64,000 bases of DNA from Cupriavidus necator A5-1 (GTDB lineage: Bacteria; Pseudomonadota; Gammaproteobacteria; Burkholderiales; Burkholderiaceae), in contig NZ_JQLI01000004.1 in assembly GCF_000744095.1 (NCBI RefSeq), positions 1-64,000 on the forward strand, read 5' to 3'. The position numbers and the translations under genes were made by a program. Below are positions 8,279 to 16,604 of the stretch, in pieces. Under the pieces are notes generated by a model, which worked only from the letters and a program-made list of their open reading frames with translations, searched no databases and was not told the DNA's origin. The first letter of the stretch is position 1; every line of letters begins with the position of its first letter.

Positions 8279-9199
8279 CTACGTGTTGCCCAACTGAGCT
8301 GCCACAAATTCAGCAAACGCCCTCGCCTTCGCTGAATGCTTACGTTGTTGCGGAGTGACAAGATGAATTGGCATGGGGACCGTTTCCCATTCCGGCAACA
8401 ACTGCCGTAACCCACCAGTTGCGAGCTCTTCGTCGAACAGCCAAGTGGGTGAGTAACCGATCCCCATCCCAGACAGCAACGCAGCGCGCATGACTTCACT
8501 GCTATTGGTCTGGAGGTTTCCTTTCACCTGTATTACCCGTGCGGCGCCGGCAGGCTCATCCGCGCCCGGGCCAGCGACAAAATTCCAGGCGCTTCGCGAC
8601 GCTGTTTCAGTGTAGATGATGCAGTTGTGCGCTTTGAGATCCTCCAGCGTTTGTGGTGGCCGCATTCCGCTTGGTAAGTTCCGGAGGTACTTTTGGTGCG
8701 CCACCAGCACGCGGCGGGTGGTACCGACGCGTTTGGCCACCAAACTGCTGTCCGACAGTTCACCAATCCGCACCGCTACGTCGATCCCTTGCTCAACGAG
8801 ATCGACGGCGCCATCGTGCAGACGGAAATCGATCTTAACGTTCGGATGGTTAGCGAGGAACGCTTGCACAATCGGCATCAGCTTGAGCCGACCGAAACCG
8901 ACCGATGCGGCCACCCGTAGCCATCCCGTCAACTGCTGTTCTCCGAGACGTAGCGCGCCTTCGGCCTCCGCAATTTCCGCCACCAACCTTCGGGCTTGCT
9001 CAAAATAGCGCTCGCCTTCTTCGGTGAGCGACAGCGAGCGCGTCGTACGCACCAGCAACTTGGCCCCAAGTTCCGCCTCAAGCGCCGCAACCTGCTTGCT
9101 GATCGCGCTTTGCGTGACGTCGGCCTCATGCGCCACCGCCGAAAAGGTCCCGGCTTCGACAACACGGACAAAAGTGCTCATCGCCTGAAGCTTGTCCAT
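8279..9199 (-). CDS. LysR-type transcriptional regulator
   Basis: Full-length LysR protein (306 aa). Residues 1-60 form the winged helix-turn-helix (FSAVAHEADVTQSAISKQVA, then LEAELGAKLLVRTTRSLSLT). Residues 90-300 form the effector-binding domain with the usual DLVEQGIDVAVRIG stretch. It is divergent from the AhpD-like gene at 9403, and between them, at 9204-9230, lies a copy of the dispersed 27-bp element whose first half is a LysR T-N11-A box. This arrangement makes it the best candidate to bind that element, and to regulate itself, although other LysR genes in the window could also do so. The effector is unknown. Confidence 0.9.
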   Translation of the reverse strand: MDKLQAMSTFVRVVEAGTFSAVAHEADVTQSAISKQVAALEAELGAKLLVRTTRSLSLTEEGERYFEQARRLVAEIAEAEGALRLGEQQLTGWLRVAASVGFGRLKLMPIVQAFLANHPNVKIDFRLHDGAVDLVEQGIDVAVRIGELSDSSLVAKRVGTTRRVLVAHQKYLRNLPSGMRPPQTLEDLKAHNCIIYTETASRSAWNFVAGPGADEPAGAARVIQVKGNLQTNSSEVMRAALLSGMGIGYSPTWLFDEELATGGLRQLLPEWETVPMPIHLVTPQQRKHSAKARAFAEFVAAQLGNT

Positions 9200-9203
9200 A
9201 ATA

Positions 9204-9230
9204 ATTCCCGGTTGGAATATATGATATGAG
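9204..9230 (+). promoter_or_regulatory. 27-bp LysR-type element, site 1
   Basis: ATTCC (9204-9208), CGGTT, GGAAT (9214-9218), a 7-nt spacer, then ATGAG (9226-9230). It begins 4 bp upstream of the lysR start and reads toward the ahpD-like gene at 9403. The last half-site is degenerate. Confidence 0.7.
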
Positions 9231-9402
9231 CATACACCGCCTAGTTATCCGATGGGGAATGGATCATAGTTTGTCTAAGCGAACGGCGCCACAAACACGG
9301 AAACGCTGGACCGCCGCCCGCTGCCTCGTTGGCTCTGGGATCGTCGCCTGATGGCGCGCCTTCTGCCGATTGAACAACCGCCTCGTCTCTAGGAAAGTCA
9401 AA

Positions 9403-9942
9403 ATGACTACGATCAACGTCCCGACCCGCGAAGAAGTGTCTCCGACCAACCAAGCGATCTTCGACAACCTGAAGAAAAGCCTTGGCGTGGTTCCCAATCT
9501 GTACGCGACGCTCGCGCATTCAGAACACGCGCTTGGTAGCTACCTGTCGTTCCAAAATAGCCCCAGCAGCATCACCGGCAAGGCTCGCGAAGTCGTGAAC
9601 TTGGTGGTGAGCCAAGTCAACAATTGCGAATACTGCCTTGCCGCCCACACCTTGATCGGCAAGAAGAACGGTTTCACGGACGAGCAGATTCTGGAAATCC
9701 GGTCGGGCTCCGCACGCTTTGACGCGAAGCTGGACGCATTGGCCCGCCTGACGCGCGACATCGCGCTGAACCGCGGCCATGCCACTCAGTCGCTGGTTGA
9801 CGCGTTCTTCGCCGCCGGTTGGACCAAGGCAAACCTGGTTGACGCGATCGTTGCGGTCGGCGACAAGACTGTGACCAACTATCTGCATGCTACGACGCGG
9901 GTGCCGGTGGATTTCCCGGCCGCGCCCAAGCTGGCGGCCTGA
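9403..9942 (+). CDS. AhpD-like / carboxymuconolactone decarboxylase family protein
   Basis: About 179 aa. The ATG at 9403 follows AGGAAAG at 5-6 nt. The core motif is VSQVNNCEYCLAAHTLIGKK, which contains the redox CxxC and the downstream His of the AhpD fold. Family members are peroxidase or peroxiredoxin-reducing proteins; this subgroup is usually annotated only as carboxymuconolactone decarboxylase family. It is divergent from the LysR gene, with the shared element between them. Two relatives lie at 12565 and 42118. A strong hairpin follows at 9976-10004. Confidence 0.85.
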   Translation: MTTINVPTREEVSPTNQAIFDNLKKSLGVVPNLYATLAHSEHALGSYLSFQNSPSSITGKAREVVNLVVSQVNNCEYCLAAHTLIGKKNGFTDEQILEIRSGSARFDAKLDALARLTRDIALNRGHATQSLVDAFFAAGWTKANLVDAIVAVGDKTVTNYLHATTRVPVDFPAAPKLAA

Positions 9943-9975
9943 TATCGACCTGATATCGACGACAGATAGTTCGGC

Positions 9976-10004
9976 GCCTGGCCTCTCTTCGGGAGAGGCC
10001 AGGC
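9976..10004 (+). terminator. Long hairpin after the AhpD-like gene
   Basis: GCCTGGCCTCTC (9976-9987) pairs with GAGAGGCCAGGC (9993-10004) around a 5-nt TTCGG loop. No T tract follows, so it may stabilise the 3' end or be a Rho-assisted terminator rather than a classic intrinsic one. Confidence 0.55.
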
Positions 10005-10308
10005 CACGCTGCGTTCCGGAACCGACAGCCGACGCCCCGGTTGCCCGGCCAAACGGGTTGCGGAGGGCAACGGGCTTGTTTCATCGACGCAGATAGCACA
10101 GGTGATGTTGCGGTGCCATTCGCGGCGACCTGACTGCGGCTCGCAGGGCGGCCCTGACCGATGACCGTTGTTCGGGCGTCTTTTCGCAATCGACCATCGC
10201 GTCGCCTTATCGGCATACGCAATCGCGAATGTCGCTAGCCCGAACTTTGAGCACGCGGCGCGCATAACGCTTTGATTCCTCGCGGTTATGTGCTCGCGAG
10301 CGAGTCGA

Positions 10309-12057
10309 TTACTGGGTACAGGCGACGGGGCTGATGTTGAGGAGGCGGAAGGCCTTTTCTTGAACTGGGGTCGGCCGCGTGATCATGACGATCTTTGCCT
10401 GCGGGTTCAGGGGGGTGTGACAGACGTTGTACGCGAGCGTGGCCAGATCATCGAGCAACGTGCGGAAGCTGTGCACCGGCAAGCCGTCCTCGCCAAGCCT
10501 GGTGGCGTCCTTGGCTTTCGCCTGGTCCGAGCGTCGTGCCTTGGCCACTGGCGAAGGCCGGGCCGCACGCGCAAGCTCGACGTATTCATCGTCAAACAGC
10601 ATCGGCTTTAACGTCTCGCGCATGTGCCACTCGACGTAATAAGCGAGCATGCACAGAAAGACGTGAGCGCGCACGCGCGCGGCGTTCCAATGGAACACGG
10701 GGCGCACCTGCAGATCGACCGTCTTGAGCGAACGGAAGGCCCGCTCCACCACTGCCAGCCCCTTGTAGGCCGTCACGGCCGCCTCAGCTGACAGGTCCGT
10801 TGCCGGCAGGCTCGTACGCACCACGTACAGGCCATCGAGTGCAGCCTCCTGCTGAATCTGTTCGGCCTTGCGCCCCCACGTGAAGCTCGAGTCGGTGATG
10901 CTCAGCTCGAAGTGCTTGCCCATCCTGAAGTGATCGATGACGCGGCCTACGCGCAGGGCAATCGCCTCGGTGCCCTTGAGGCGGTTGCGGGCACGCGTGG
11001 TCGCGTCGGTAATCTTCATCAACTCGGCTTCGGTGGCCTGCAGCAGCGCCTCGCGTTTGCGGCTGCGCTCCTCGGCCAGTAGCGGATTGCGACACACGAT
11101 GAGCCGCTCGCCGGGGAACGCCTCGCTGGTCACCTCCAGCAGGTTGCGCTCATCGAACAGCGAGGGCTGGAAGGGGCCCTTCTCATGAGCAAGCGCGGCC
11201 ATCTGCGGCGCGCGCAGGCTGCTCACCCAGTCCAGGCCAGCCGGGCGCAAGACCGAGTCGATGCGCGCCTGCGTGAGCATGCCCCGGTCGCCCACCCACG
11301 CGAGCTTCTCGATGCCATAGCGATTCTTGAGCTTGTCCACCTGCGAGGCCACGGTTGCCGGATCGGCGGTGTTGCCAGCGAAGACTTCGACTGCCACCGG
11401 ACAGCCCTCAGGCGTGCAAACCAGACCGAACACGATCTGGGGATCGTCGCGCTTGCCATCGCGGCTGTAGCCGTGGGCGGCAAGCTCGCAGCAGCGTCCC
11501 GTCACCCACGTGGAAGTGAGGTCATAGAGCACCAGCGTACTGCCGCTCAGATGCTGCCTGGCAAGCCGCTTCTCGATGCCTTCCTGAGCGTCTCCCAGCC
11601 AGTCGAGCGCGGCATAGACCTGCTCGAGTTCGACGTCGCCCAACTTCAGCAGTCGCGACAGCGAGTGGGTCGCGGTCTCGTCGCGCAACATGCGATGCGT
11701 GGCGAGCTTGGACGCGGGGGACACCACCCGCGCCACCAGCAGTGCCATCACCACCGAGCGCAGCGCGGCCGGCGCTGAGGACAACCACTGCTCGGCGCCG
11801 CAGGCGCGCGCCGCGCCAAGCACGGCGGCCACGTGTCCGTGTGGCAGGCTGCGCTCGATCACGAAGGCCTCATCGGCGGACGACACCGCGACGCCACCGC
11901 GTAGCAGCACCTTCAAGCCTTCGATGACCTCGGCGGGCAGCGACGAGAGATTGGCGAGGGTGCGCTTCTTGACCGTGTTGCCGTCGCGATAGGACTCGCG
12001 CAGCAGGATGGCGGGGGGCGAGTTGCGGTTCGGGACGTGTTCGATATACATGAACAC
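10309..12057 (-). CDS. IS1634-family transposase
   Basis: A 582-aa transposase of the IS4/IS1634 group. Recognisable blocks include STLVLYDLTSTWVTGR, VEVFAGNTADPAT, KLAWVGDRGMLTQ and AYKGLAVVERAFRSLKTVDL, which carry the DDE residues. C-terminal segments RAHVFLCMLAYYVEWHMRE and TLAYNVCHTPL are typical. It appears intact. Downstream of its stop (lower coordinates) the element ends after about 70 bp. Confidence 0.92.
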   Translation of the reverse strand: MFMYIEHVPNRNSPPAILLRESYRDGNTVKKRTLANLSSLPAEVIEGLKVLLRGGVAVSSADEAFVIERSLPHGHVAAVLGAARACGAEQWLSSAPAALRSVVMALLVARVVSPASKLATHRMLRDETATHSLSRLLKLGDVELEQVYAALDWLGDAQEGIEKRLARQHLSGSTLVLYDLTSTWVTGRCCELAAHGYSRDGKRDDPQIVFGLVCTPEGCPVAVEVFAGNTADPATVASQVDKLKNRYGIEKLAWVGDRGMLTQARIDSVLRPAGLDWVSSLRAPQMAALAHEKGPFQPSLFDERNLLEVTSEAFPGERLIVCRNPLLAEERSRKREALLQATEAELMKITDATTRARNRLKGTEAIALRVGRVIDHFRMGKHFELSITDSSFTWGRKAEQIQQEAALDGLYVVRTSLPATDLSAEAAVTAYKGLAVVERAFRSLKTVDLQVRPVFHWNAARVRAHVFLCMLAYYVEWHMRETLKPMLFDDEYVELARAARPSPVAKARRSDQAKAKDATRLGEDGLPVHSFRTLLDDLATLAYNVCHTPLNPQAKIVMITRPTPVQEKAFRLLNISPVACTQ

Positions 12058-12124
12058 CTATTCAAGCACAAAGCTACCGAAACACAATAGATAAATACTA
12101 ATTTACATGGCTACATAATAGCCT

Positions 12125-12168
12125 CAAAAAATAGCCGGAACCCACTGCTGATGCGGATTCCGGCTATT
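12125..12168 (-). terminator. Hairpin shielding the IS1634 transposase
   Basis: AATAGCCGGAA (12130-12140) and TTCCGGCTATT (12158-12168) form an 11-bp stem; on the minus strand it is followed by a run of T residues. It sits between the IS end and the transposase start and would block transcription entering from outside, as seen in many IS elements. Confidence 0.65.
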
Positions 12169-12564
12169 TGAGAAGCCAAAGTTCGGGCTAGCGCTGAAGC
12201 AGAGCTGCGCCTTTCCATGTGAAGAGGCATGTCGTGCGCCGTTTCCAGGCGGACTTCAACGGCGCGCGTGACCATGCCGGCAAAGGCCGGCAAAGCGCGA
12301 GAAAGGTAACGCACCCGCGCTCCCCCAATCGTGTCGAGATCCGCTCAGTCTGGGAGCGGCAAATTCTTCCCCTCCGGACTGTCCCTATCCATGCATTCCG
12401 GCTGCGACGCGCCTAGTATGAATAGCTAGCCGGGATCTGATTTCGTCCGGCCACCCAGAGGGATTCGTTTCAAACGCATAGCGGCAAGCCTCGCCCCACG
12501 GTAGCCGCAACTTCCAAGGTTAGCGACCATCCCTTTGTTCAATCCATCGACGGAGGAACACGAA

Positions 12565-13131
12565 ATGTCCATTTTCCAAGCCTATACTGCCGACTCCGCG
12601 CCGGCTGAGTCGAAAGAGACGCTCAAGGGCGCGACCGCCGCGTTTGGATTTCTCCCCAACTTGCACGCCTACATGGCCGAGGCGCCCGAACTCCTCAAGG
12701 GATATGCAGCGCTGTGGGACTTATTTGCCAAGACCACATTGACCCCGCAGGAGCAGCAGGTCGTCTTTTTGACCGCCAACTTCGAGAACAACTGCCGTTA
12801 CTGCATGGCCGGGCACAGTGCACTCGCCAAGATGGTAGGCATGGACGCTGACACTATCGGCGCACTACGGGGCGGGAAGACTTTACCCGACAAGAAGCTC
12901 GAAGCCTTGCACCGGTTTGCAACCACGGTCGTTCAACAACGCGGCGCGGCGACCGAGAAAGACGTTCAGGACTTCCTTTCCGCAGGGTACACCCGCCGAA
13001 ACGCCCTGGAGGTCGTATTGGGTGTTGCGACCAAAGTACTGAGCAACTACACGAATCACATTGTCCAAACGCCTCTGGACCCCTTTATGAAGGGCAACGA
13101 ATGGACCAAACCGGAGCATGCCGTGGCCTGA
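12565..13131 (+). CDS. AhpD-like / carboxymuconolactone decarboxylase family protein
   Basis: About 188 aa starting MSIFQAYTADSAPAESKETL; the ATG follows GGAGGAACACGAA. The active-site region reads NFENNCRYCMAGHSALAKM, with the CxxC and His. It is a diverged paralogue of the 9403 and 42118 proteins, closer to the alkylhydroperoxidase-like carboxymuconolactone decarboxylases that carry an N-terminal extension. It stands alone on the plus strand right after the IS1634 element, so its original promoter region may have been altered; no clear copy of the 27-bp element was found in its leader. Confidence 0.85.
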   Translation: MSIFQAYTADSAPAESKETLKGATAAFGFLPNLHAYMAEAPELLKGYAALWDLFAKTTLTPQEQQVVFLTANFENNCRYCMAGHSALAKMVGMDADTIGALRGGKTLPDKKLEALHRFATTVVQQRGAATEKDVQDFLSAGYTRRNALEVVLGVATKVLSNYTNHIVQTPLDPFMKGNEWTKPEHAVA

Positions 13132-13385
13132 GGGTCCATGGCGGCACGGTAAGTTTCAGCCTTCGAGACGCCCAGGCCGACCATGTAGACGCAGCTTGAC
13201 GGACCCACCCGCCTGTACCGGCCGTCGAGCGGTTAGAAGCGGCACCCCGCGCACTCGGGGGTGCCGTCGCTCGCATACATGGCGCATCCTAGAGTGCCCC
13301 CTTCTCCGCCGCTCGTTGGCTGGCAGCTTTTAGGGCAGGCCATCTGACATCTCATCGACGCGATTGACCGTGCACAGGCGCGTCG

Positions 13386-13799
13386 TCACGCCGCCCCAGG
13401 CTTGACGATCGATTTCGTGACTTGGATAGCGGCTATGACCTTCCCCCCCACCTCGCCCCGCGCCTCTACGAAGGCTAACGTTCGCCCCCGCCGGACCACT
13501 CTAGCTATAAGGTCGCATCGCTCGCCAATCCGTGCAGAGCGCATGACCGAGGCATGGAGGTCATGCGTCACTGCATGTTCCGATCCATCCAACGAGTCCA
13601 ACAGTGCAAAGAGGCAAGCAGCTTCCATCAAGGAATAGAGCACCCCAGCGTGTAGCCCGCCAAACGCCAGGTGTTCTGGCCCGACATCGAAATGGGCGCG
13701 TGCCTCACCAGCCCCCGCTTCGTCGAGTATGAGACCCAAATGTTGGTTAAACGGGACTTCAAGAATGGCGCTTATGCGAGCTTGAGTTTGATCGTCCAT
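13386..13799 (-). CDS. PaaI-like hotdog-fold thioesterase
   Basis: A 137-aa protein. The hotdog helix reads GGLHAGVLYSLMEAACLFAL, where the first Gly-Gly and the later acidic residue match PaaI-type acyl-CoA thioesterases; the rest (VTHDLHASVMRSARIGERCD, then VIAAIQVTKSI) fits the beta sheet. Start ATG 13799 has AAGGA upstream. The substrate cannot be read from sequence. A 27-bp LysR-type element lies about 200 bp upstream at 14000-14026 in the same orientation, which would place the gene in the redox regulon. Confidence 0.75.
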   Translation of the reverse strand: MDDQTQARISAILEVPFNQHLGLILDEAGAGEARAHFDVGPEHLAFGGLHAGVLYSLMEAACLFALLDSLDGSEHAVTHDLHASVMRSARIGERCDLIARVVRRGRTLAFVEARGEVGGKVIAAIQVTKSIVKPGAA

Positions 13800-14317
13800 G
13801 TTTCTGAATCCTTCGCATCATCTTTCGGTTCGCGCCGTCGTGGTATGCCGCCCAGCTTAAGGTAACGATGCGGCGTCCGGCACCGGCCCAAATTCAGGTT
13901 GGTCACCACTTTCCATAGGAGGACTACCGAGTTTCGAGCCTGGCGCACGCTCAAACTGATCATGCAACGGGCGCATGCGTTTGCGTAGCAAGGCGCGTGG
14001 GAATATCAGCTATTCCTGGGAGACATCACACAGCAGGCGGCATCTGCTCCGCGAGCGGCCACAGCCGCCGCGGCGCAACACGTCGATAATCTGCGTGCCT
14101 CGCCTGGGCTGACAACTTGCGTGTCGATGGTCTGGCAGCGATGAGACTCAGCGTTTAGTGTGCCCTATCCTCTTCGCAGACAACGACCCAGGCATCGAGG
14201 GATGGATGCATGCTGAGTCCAGCATGGGCTTCCTGCTATCGAACCTGCTGCCTACTGAGGCACGACGCCGGCGATCGCAATGTGCGAAGCGCCGGCGTCG
14301 TCCTCTTCTGTCGCGCT
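13800..14317. other. Intergenic region with one LysR-type element
   Basis: No protein-coding gene can be supported here. The only feature is the element at 14000-14026. Confidence 0.5.
14000..14026 (-). promoter_or_regulatory. 27-bp LysR-type element, site 2
   Basis: Read on the minus strand: a weak distal half-site ATGTC (14026-14022), 5 nt, GGAAT (14016-14012), AGCTGAT, then ATTCC (14004-14000). It faces the thioesterase gene at 13799. The two inner half-sites are perfect. Confidence 0.6.
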
Positions 14318-14830
14318 CTATGCGGCCACCCGAGCCGCACTCAGTCGGGACAGCACCGCCTGGCGTCGTACGTCTTCCTTCAGCAGATACACTGACACCG
14401 CCAGCAGGACCACGTCCTTCATCAGGAACGCCACCGGCCCAATCATCGCCGGGAAGCCACCTGCCGACTCGGCCCAGCCGTCAGGCATGAACGGGATGAT
14501 GGTGACCGTCGCCATGAACGTCCCCACCGAACCCAAGGCGCCCAGGATGCCAAGCCTCTTGTTCCAGAATCCTGCGAAGATCAGCGCACCGAAGGTCCAC
14601 TCCGCAACGCCCAGGAACAAGCTCGCCCCACGGACACCGAACACTGGATACATCCACGAGATCAGTGGACCGTTGCTGATATACGGGATCAGAACTTCGG
14701 CTTCATACTGGAACCACTTCTGATATCCGAAGAAGAAGAACATGATTACCATTGCGGCCCGCACAATGGGATACTCAAGATCGTTGTCAAACAACGACGA
14801 CTTGTTTAGCTTATGAATGATCGCGTCCAT
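14318..14830 (-). CDS. YkgB/DoxX-like inner-membrane protein
   Basis: About 170 aa, starting MDAIIHKLNKSSLFDNDLEY; ATG 14830 is preceded by CAGGAGTTACACGAA. Four hydrophobic segments are visible (AAMVIMFFFFGYQKW; ASLFLGVAEWTFGALIFAGF; GILGALGSVGTFMATVTII; GPVAFLMKDVVLLAVSVYLL). FGYQKWFQYEAE and FLMKDVVLLAVS are typical of the YkgB (DUF417) family, often listed near DoxX. Family members are linked to stress by chlorine oxidants or electrophiles, but no catalytic role is established. It is the first intact gene before the TDGAR-type gene at 14978, with no overlap. Confidence 0.8.
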   Translation of the reverse strand: MDAIIHKLNKSSLFDNDLEYPIVRAAMVIMFFFFGYQKWFQYEAEVLIPYISNGPLISWMYPVFGVRGASLFLGVAEWTFGALIFAGFWNKRLGILGALGSVGTFMATVTIIPFMPDGWAESAGGFPAMIGPVAFLMKDVVLLAVSVYLLKEDVRRQAVLSRLSAARVAA

Positions 14831-14977
14831 TTCGTGTAACTCCTGATAGCTATTTGGATTCACAAGTCGTCACGCCTAGAGAGCAACGTCGGGGAGGGTT
14901 GGCCTCCCCTGCGCAGCCTCCGATCCCCATCCGGATCCGGTCCCGCTGATCGACTTGCCAGGTTCAAGCGGTTAGCG

Positions 14978-15256
14978 TTAGGCCCCGTCGTAGAACGGGT
15001 TGCGCGGCTCAGTCACCGTGCGCGCGCCGTCCGTGTACGGATCCCGACGTTCGGTCACCGTCCGAGCGTCATCCCTGTACGGATCGCGTCGATCCAGGAC
15101 CGAACGGCTCGTCGTGCCGCCCAGGTTTTGAATCGTATTGGCGCGGGCATTCTTCTCGAACGGGTGATCGCCTTGCACTGCGAAGGCAGTGCCACCCGAA
15201 GCGCCAAGGTAGACCAACAGCGCGGTTGCAACGACCAGATTGGTTTTGAGGTTCAC
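14978..15256 (-). CDS. Small exported protein with short TDGAR-type repeats
   Basis: A 92-aa product from GTG 15256, chosen because CAGGAG lies 6 nt upstream; the ATG frame from 15319 would add an unlikely basic extension. Residues 1-24 form a signal peptide (VATALLVYLGASGGTAFA). The mature part contains RRDPYRDDARTVTE, RRDPYTDGARTVTE and a terminal NPFYDGA, the same motif class as in the three longer proteins at 16605, 52524 and 54275, with only three copies. No cysteines. Downstream of the CzcE-like gene by 98 bp in the same direction, so the two may be co-transcribed. Function unknown. Confidence 0.7.
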   Translation of the reverse strand: MNLKTNLVVATALLVYLGASGGTAFAVQGDHPFEKNARANTIQNLGGTTSRSVLDRRDPYRDDARTVTERRDPYTDGARTVTEPRNPFYDGA

Positions 15257-15353
15257 GATTGACTCCTGACATGTGAATTTCCGTCGCATCCACGGCAGCC
15301 GAAAACGTGACGGCGCCACGACGGGGATTGGTTAAACGCTGGACACTGCGGCC

Positions 15354-15773
15354 TTAACGACCGCCGGCAAAACTGCTGGATCCGTTCTGGTATGCCCAAA
15401 CACCCTTGGCTTCCGGAATCTCCGGAAACAGCGTGCCAAGCTCAACCGCGGTGTTTCCGGGGCGTGCCGCGAACTGCCATGCGGCGGACGTGGAGCCGAA
15501 GTCGAAGCGAATGGTCTCTCCCGAACGCACCGCCACCGCCTTGACCTGCGGATTGATGCGGACGGTGCGGGCGCCCTCGGACGAAGACACGGCCTCCCCA
15601 AAGAGTCGCGCACTCGGCGATGCTTGCTGGGTTACCTGGGTTTCGGCGGCAACGGCTGGACCCGAGCCAAACGCGAATACCGAAAAGCCGGCGAGAGACA
15701 AGCTCACGAGGGTTTTGATGCGAGTCGCGTTGCCCCGGTGGCTCCGGCCACGTTCCTGATGCGGCAGAATCAT
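15354..15773 (-). CDS. CzcE-like periplasmic protein
   Basis: About 139 aa from ATG 15773 (AGGAG at 6 nt). An N-terminal signal sequence (TLVSLSLAGFSVFAFGSGPA) is followed by a small beta domain: SARLFGEAVSSSEGARTVRI, then VKAVAVRSGETIRFDFG, then WQFAARPG. This pattern (LFG, RTVRI, V-x-x-GETI-F, aromatic-F) matches the CzcE family of periplasmic heavy-metal-binding proteins known from Cupriavidus. Metal-binding His residues are sparse here, so binding is uncertain. It precedes the TDGAR-type gene at 14978. Confidence 0.6.
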   Translation of the reverse strand: MILPHQERGRSHRGNATRIKTLVSLSLAGFSVFAFGSGPAVAAETQVTQQASPSARLFGEAVSSSEGARTVRINPQVKAVAVRSGETIRFDFGSTSAAWQFAARPGNTAVELGTLFPEIPEAKGVWAYQNGSSSFAGGR

Positions 15774-16360
15774 TTTGAGCTCCTGAAGAGGTGTTGGTAG
15801 GCCTAACTGTACGTCGCCAACTTGATATTTGGCAGGCCGCAAACTCTCGATTGAATGCTCAAAAGGATCAAACAGAACGCGTCAGTCACTTCGGATGACG
15901 CGGCTAGAAGGCACTAGAAGGAAGGCGTGTCTCGGGAGCAAGCGCGTTTCGGCTCGCTCACGCAGCCAGTAAATAGAGAACACCCACATCGGTGGCTGCT
16001 CTACTGTTCGGTCCGGACCGTCACGGCAAACGTCGAGTTGCCCTCAACACCAGGCCCCGCCCTTTTGCGCAACGCCAAGGTATCCCCGACTTATCAGCTA
16101 AAGTTCCAGCCCTGTGCAGACCAAAAGGTAGACACCGACGACGGCGCGCAGACATCGGGTAACTAAGCGGGCATTGCCTGCGGAGCCTCTTTGGGCACCG
16201 CAGGCTTCGATCCCCTCGCCAACCAAGCAAGGCAAGATTTGTTCATTCGCCGCAAGAGGGTGGAGAACGAAAGTTATAATATTCAACGGGTTGCGTAATT
16301 ACGCCTAGGTCTTTAGAGCAAAACCTCGACACCGGACACCAAAATTCTTCCAAATTTTCC
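15774..16360. other. Intergenic region
   Basis: I see no supportable gene here. The region separates the minus-strand CzcE-like gene from the plus-strand TDGAR locus A. Confidence 0.4.
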
Positions 16361-16389
16361 TTGCATTCTATCTACTAGTAGATATAGTT
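16361..16389 (+). promoter_or_regulatory. Promoter with TetR-type operator, TDGAR locus A
   Basis: Palindrome CTATCTACTAGTAGATAT at 16368-16385 lies between TTGCAT (16361-16366) and a weak -10 such as ATAGTT (16384-16389), spacer 17. Same layout as in loci B and C. Confidence 0.65.
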
Positions 16390-16395
16390 AGCCTC

Positions 16396-16488
16396 ACGGA
16401 CGACTCACCGATGGCAACGCAGAACGACCTTCAGCAAAGTCCAAGCATCAGAGATTTGTTTGTCAGTACCGGAGGCGGTCTTTTTTTT
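16396..16488 (+). ncRNA. Predicted leader RNA or small RNA, locus A
   Basis: From the predicted start to the T tract at 16481-16488, about 93 nt. The terminator is a short stem ACCG (16468-16471) with CGGT (16476-16479) followed by C and T8. A transcript that stops here would be a small RNA; read-through would express the TDGAR gene. The RNA is inferred, not shown. Confidence 0.4.
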
Positions 16489-16500
16489 AACCCTGAACAT

Positions 16501-16518
16501 CTATCTACTAGTAGATAG
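16501..16518 (+). promoter_or_regulatory. Second operator, TDGAR locus A
   Basis: Perfect palindrome CTATCTACTAGTAGATAG, directly after the terminator and 87 bp before the start codon. No good promoter hexamers surround it, so it may act as a roadblock or looping site. Confidence 0.7.
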
Positions 16519-16604
16519 TGTCACAAAAGACTGCATCGCAGCAAAATCGGCCAACGCGATCCAAACACATACCGAGATCGACGGCCCACAGTAAGGAGAG
16601 CATC

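Larger units (their letters stand above)
10239..12187. mobile_element. IS1634-family insertion sequence
   Basis: The ends are perfect inverted repeats CCCGAACTTTG (10239-10249) and CAAAGTTCGGG (12177-12187), bordered by CTAG on both sides. Because CGCTAG outside also mirrors, it is unclear whether CTAG is target duplication or part of the repeat. One transposase gene is inside, plus a terminator-like hairpin near the 12.1-kb end. Length about 1.95 kb. Confidence 0.8.

Noticed and set aside
12393..12430. Possible twelfth 27-bp element before the AhpD-like gene at 12565
   Set aside because: One ATTCC and a GAAT are present, but the spacing and central half-site do not fit.
16411..16518. 35-codon leader ORFs in locus A (ATG near 16411) and locus C (ATG near 54085), both ending in the second operator
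   Set aside because: Equal length comes from conserved spacing; the peptides are unrelated, and locus B has a stop after 14 codons, so a conserved leader peptide is not supported.
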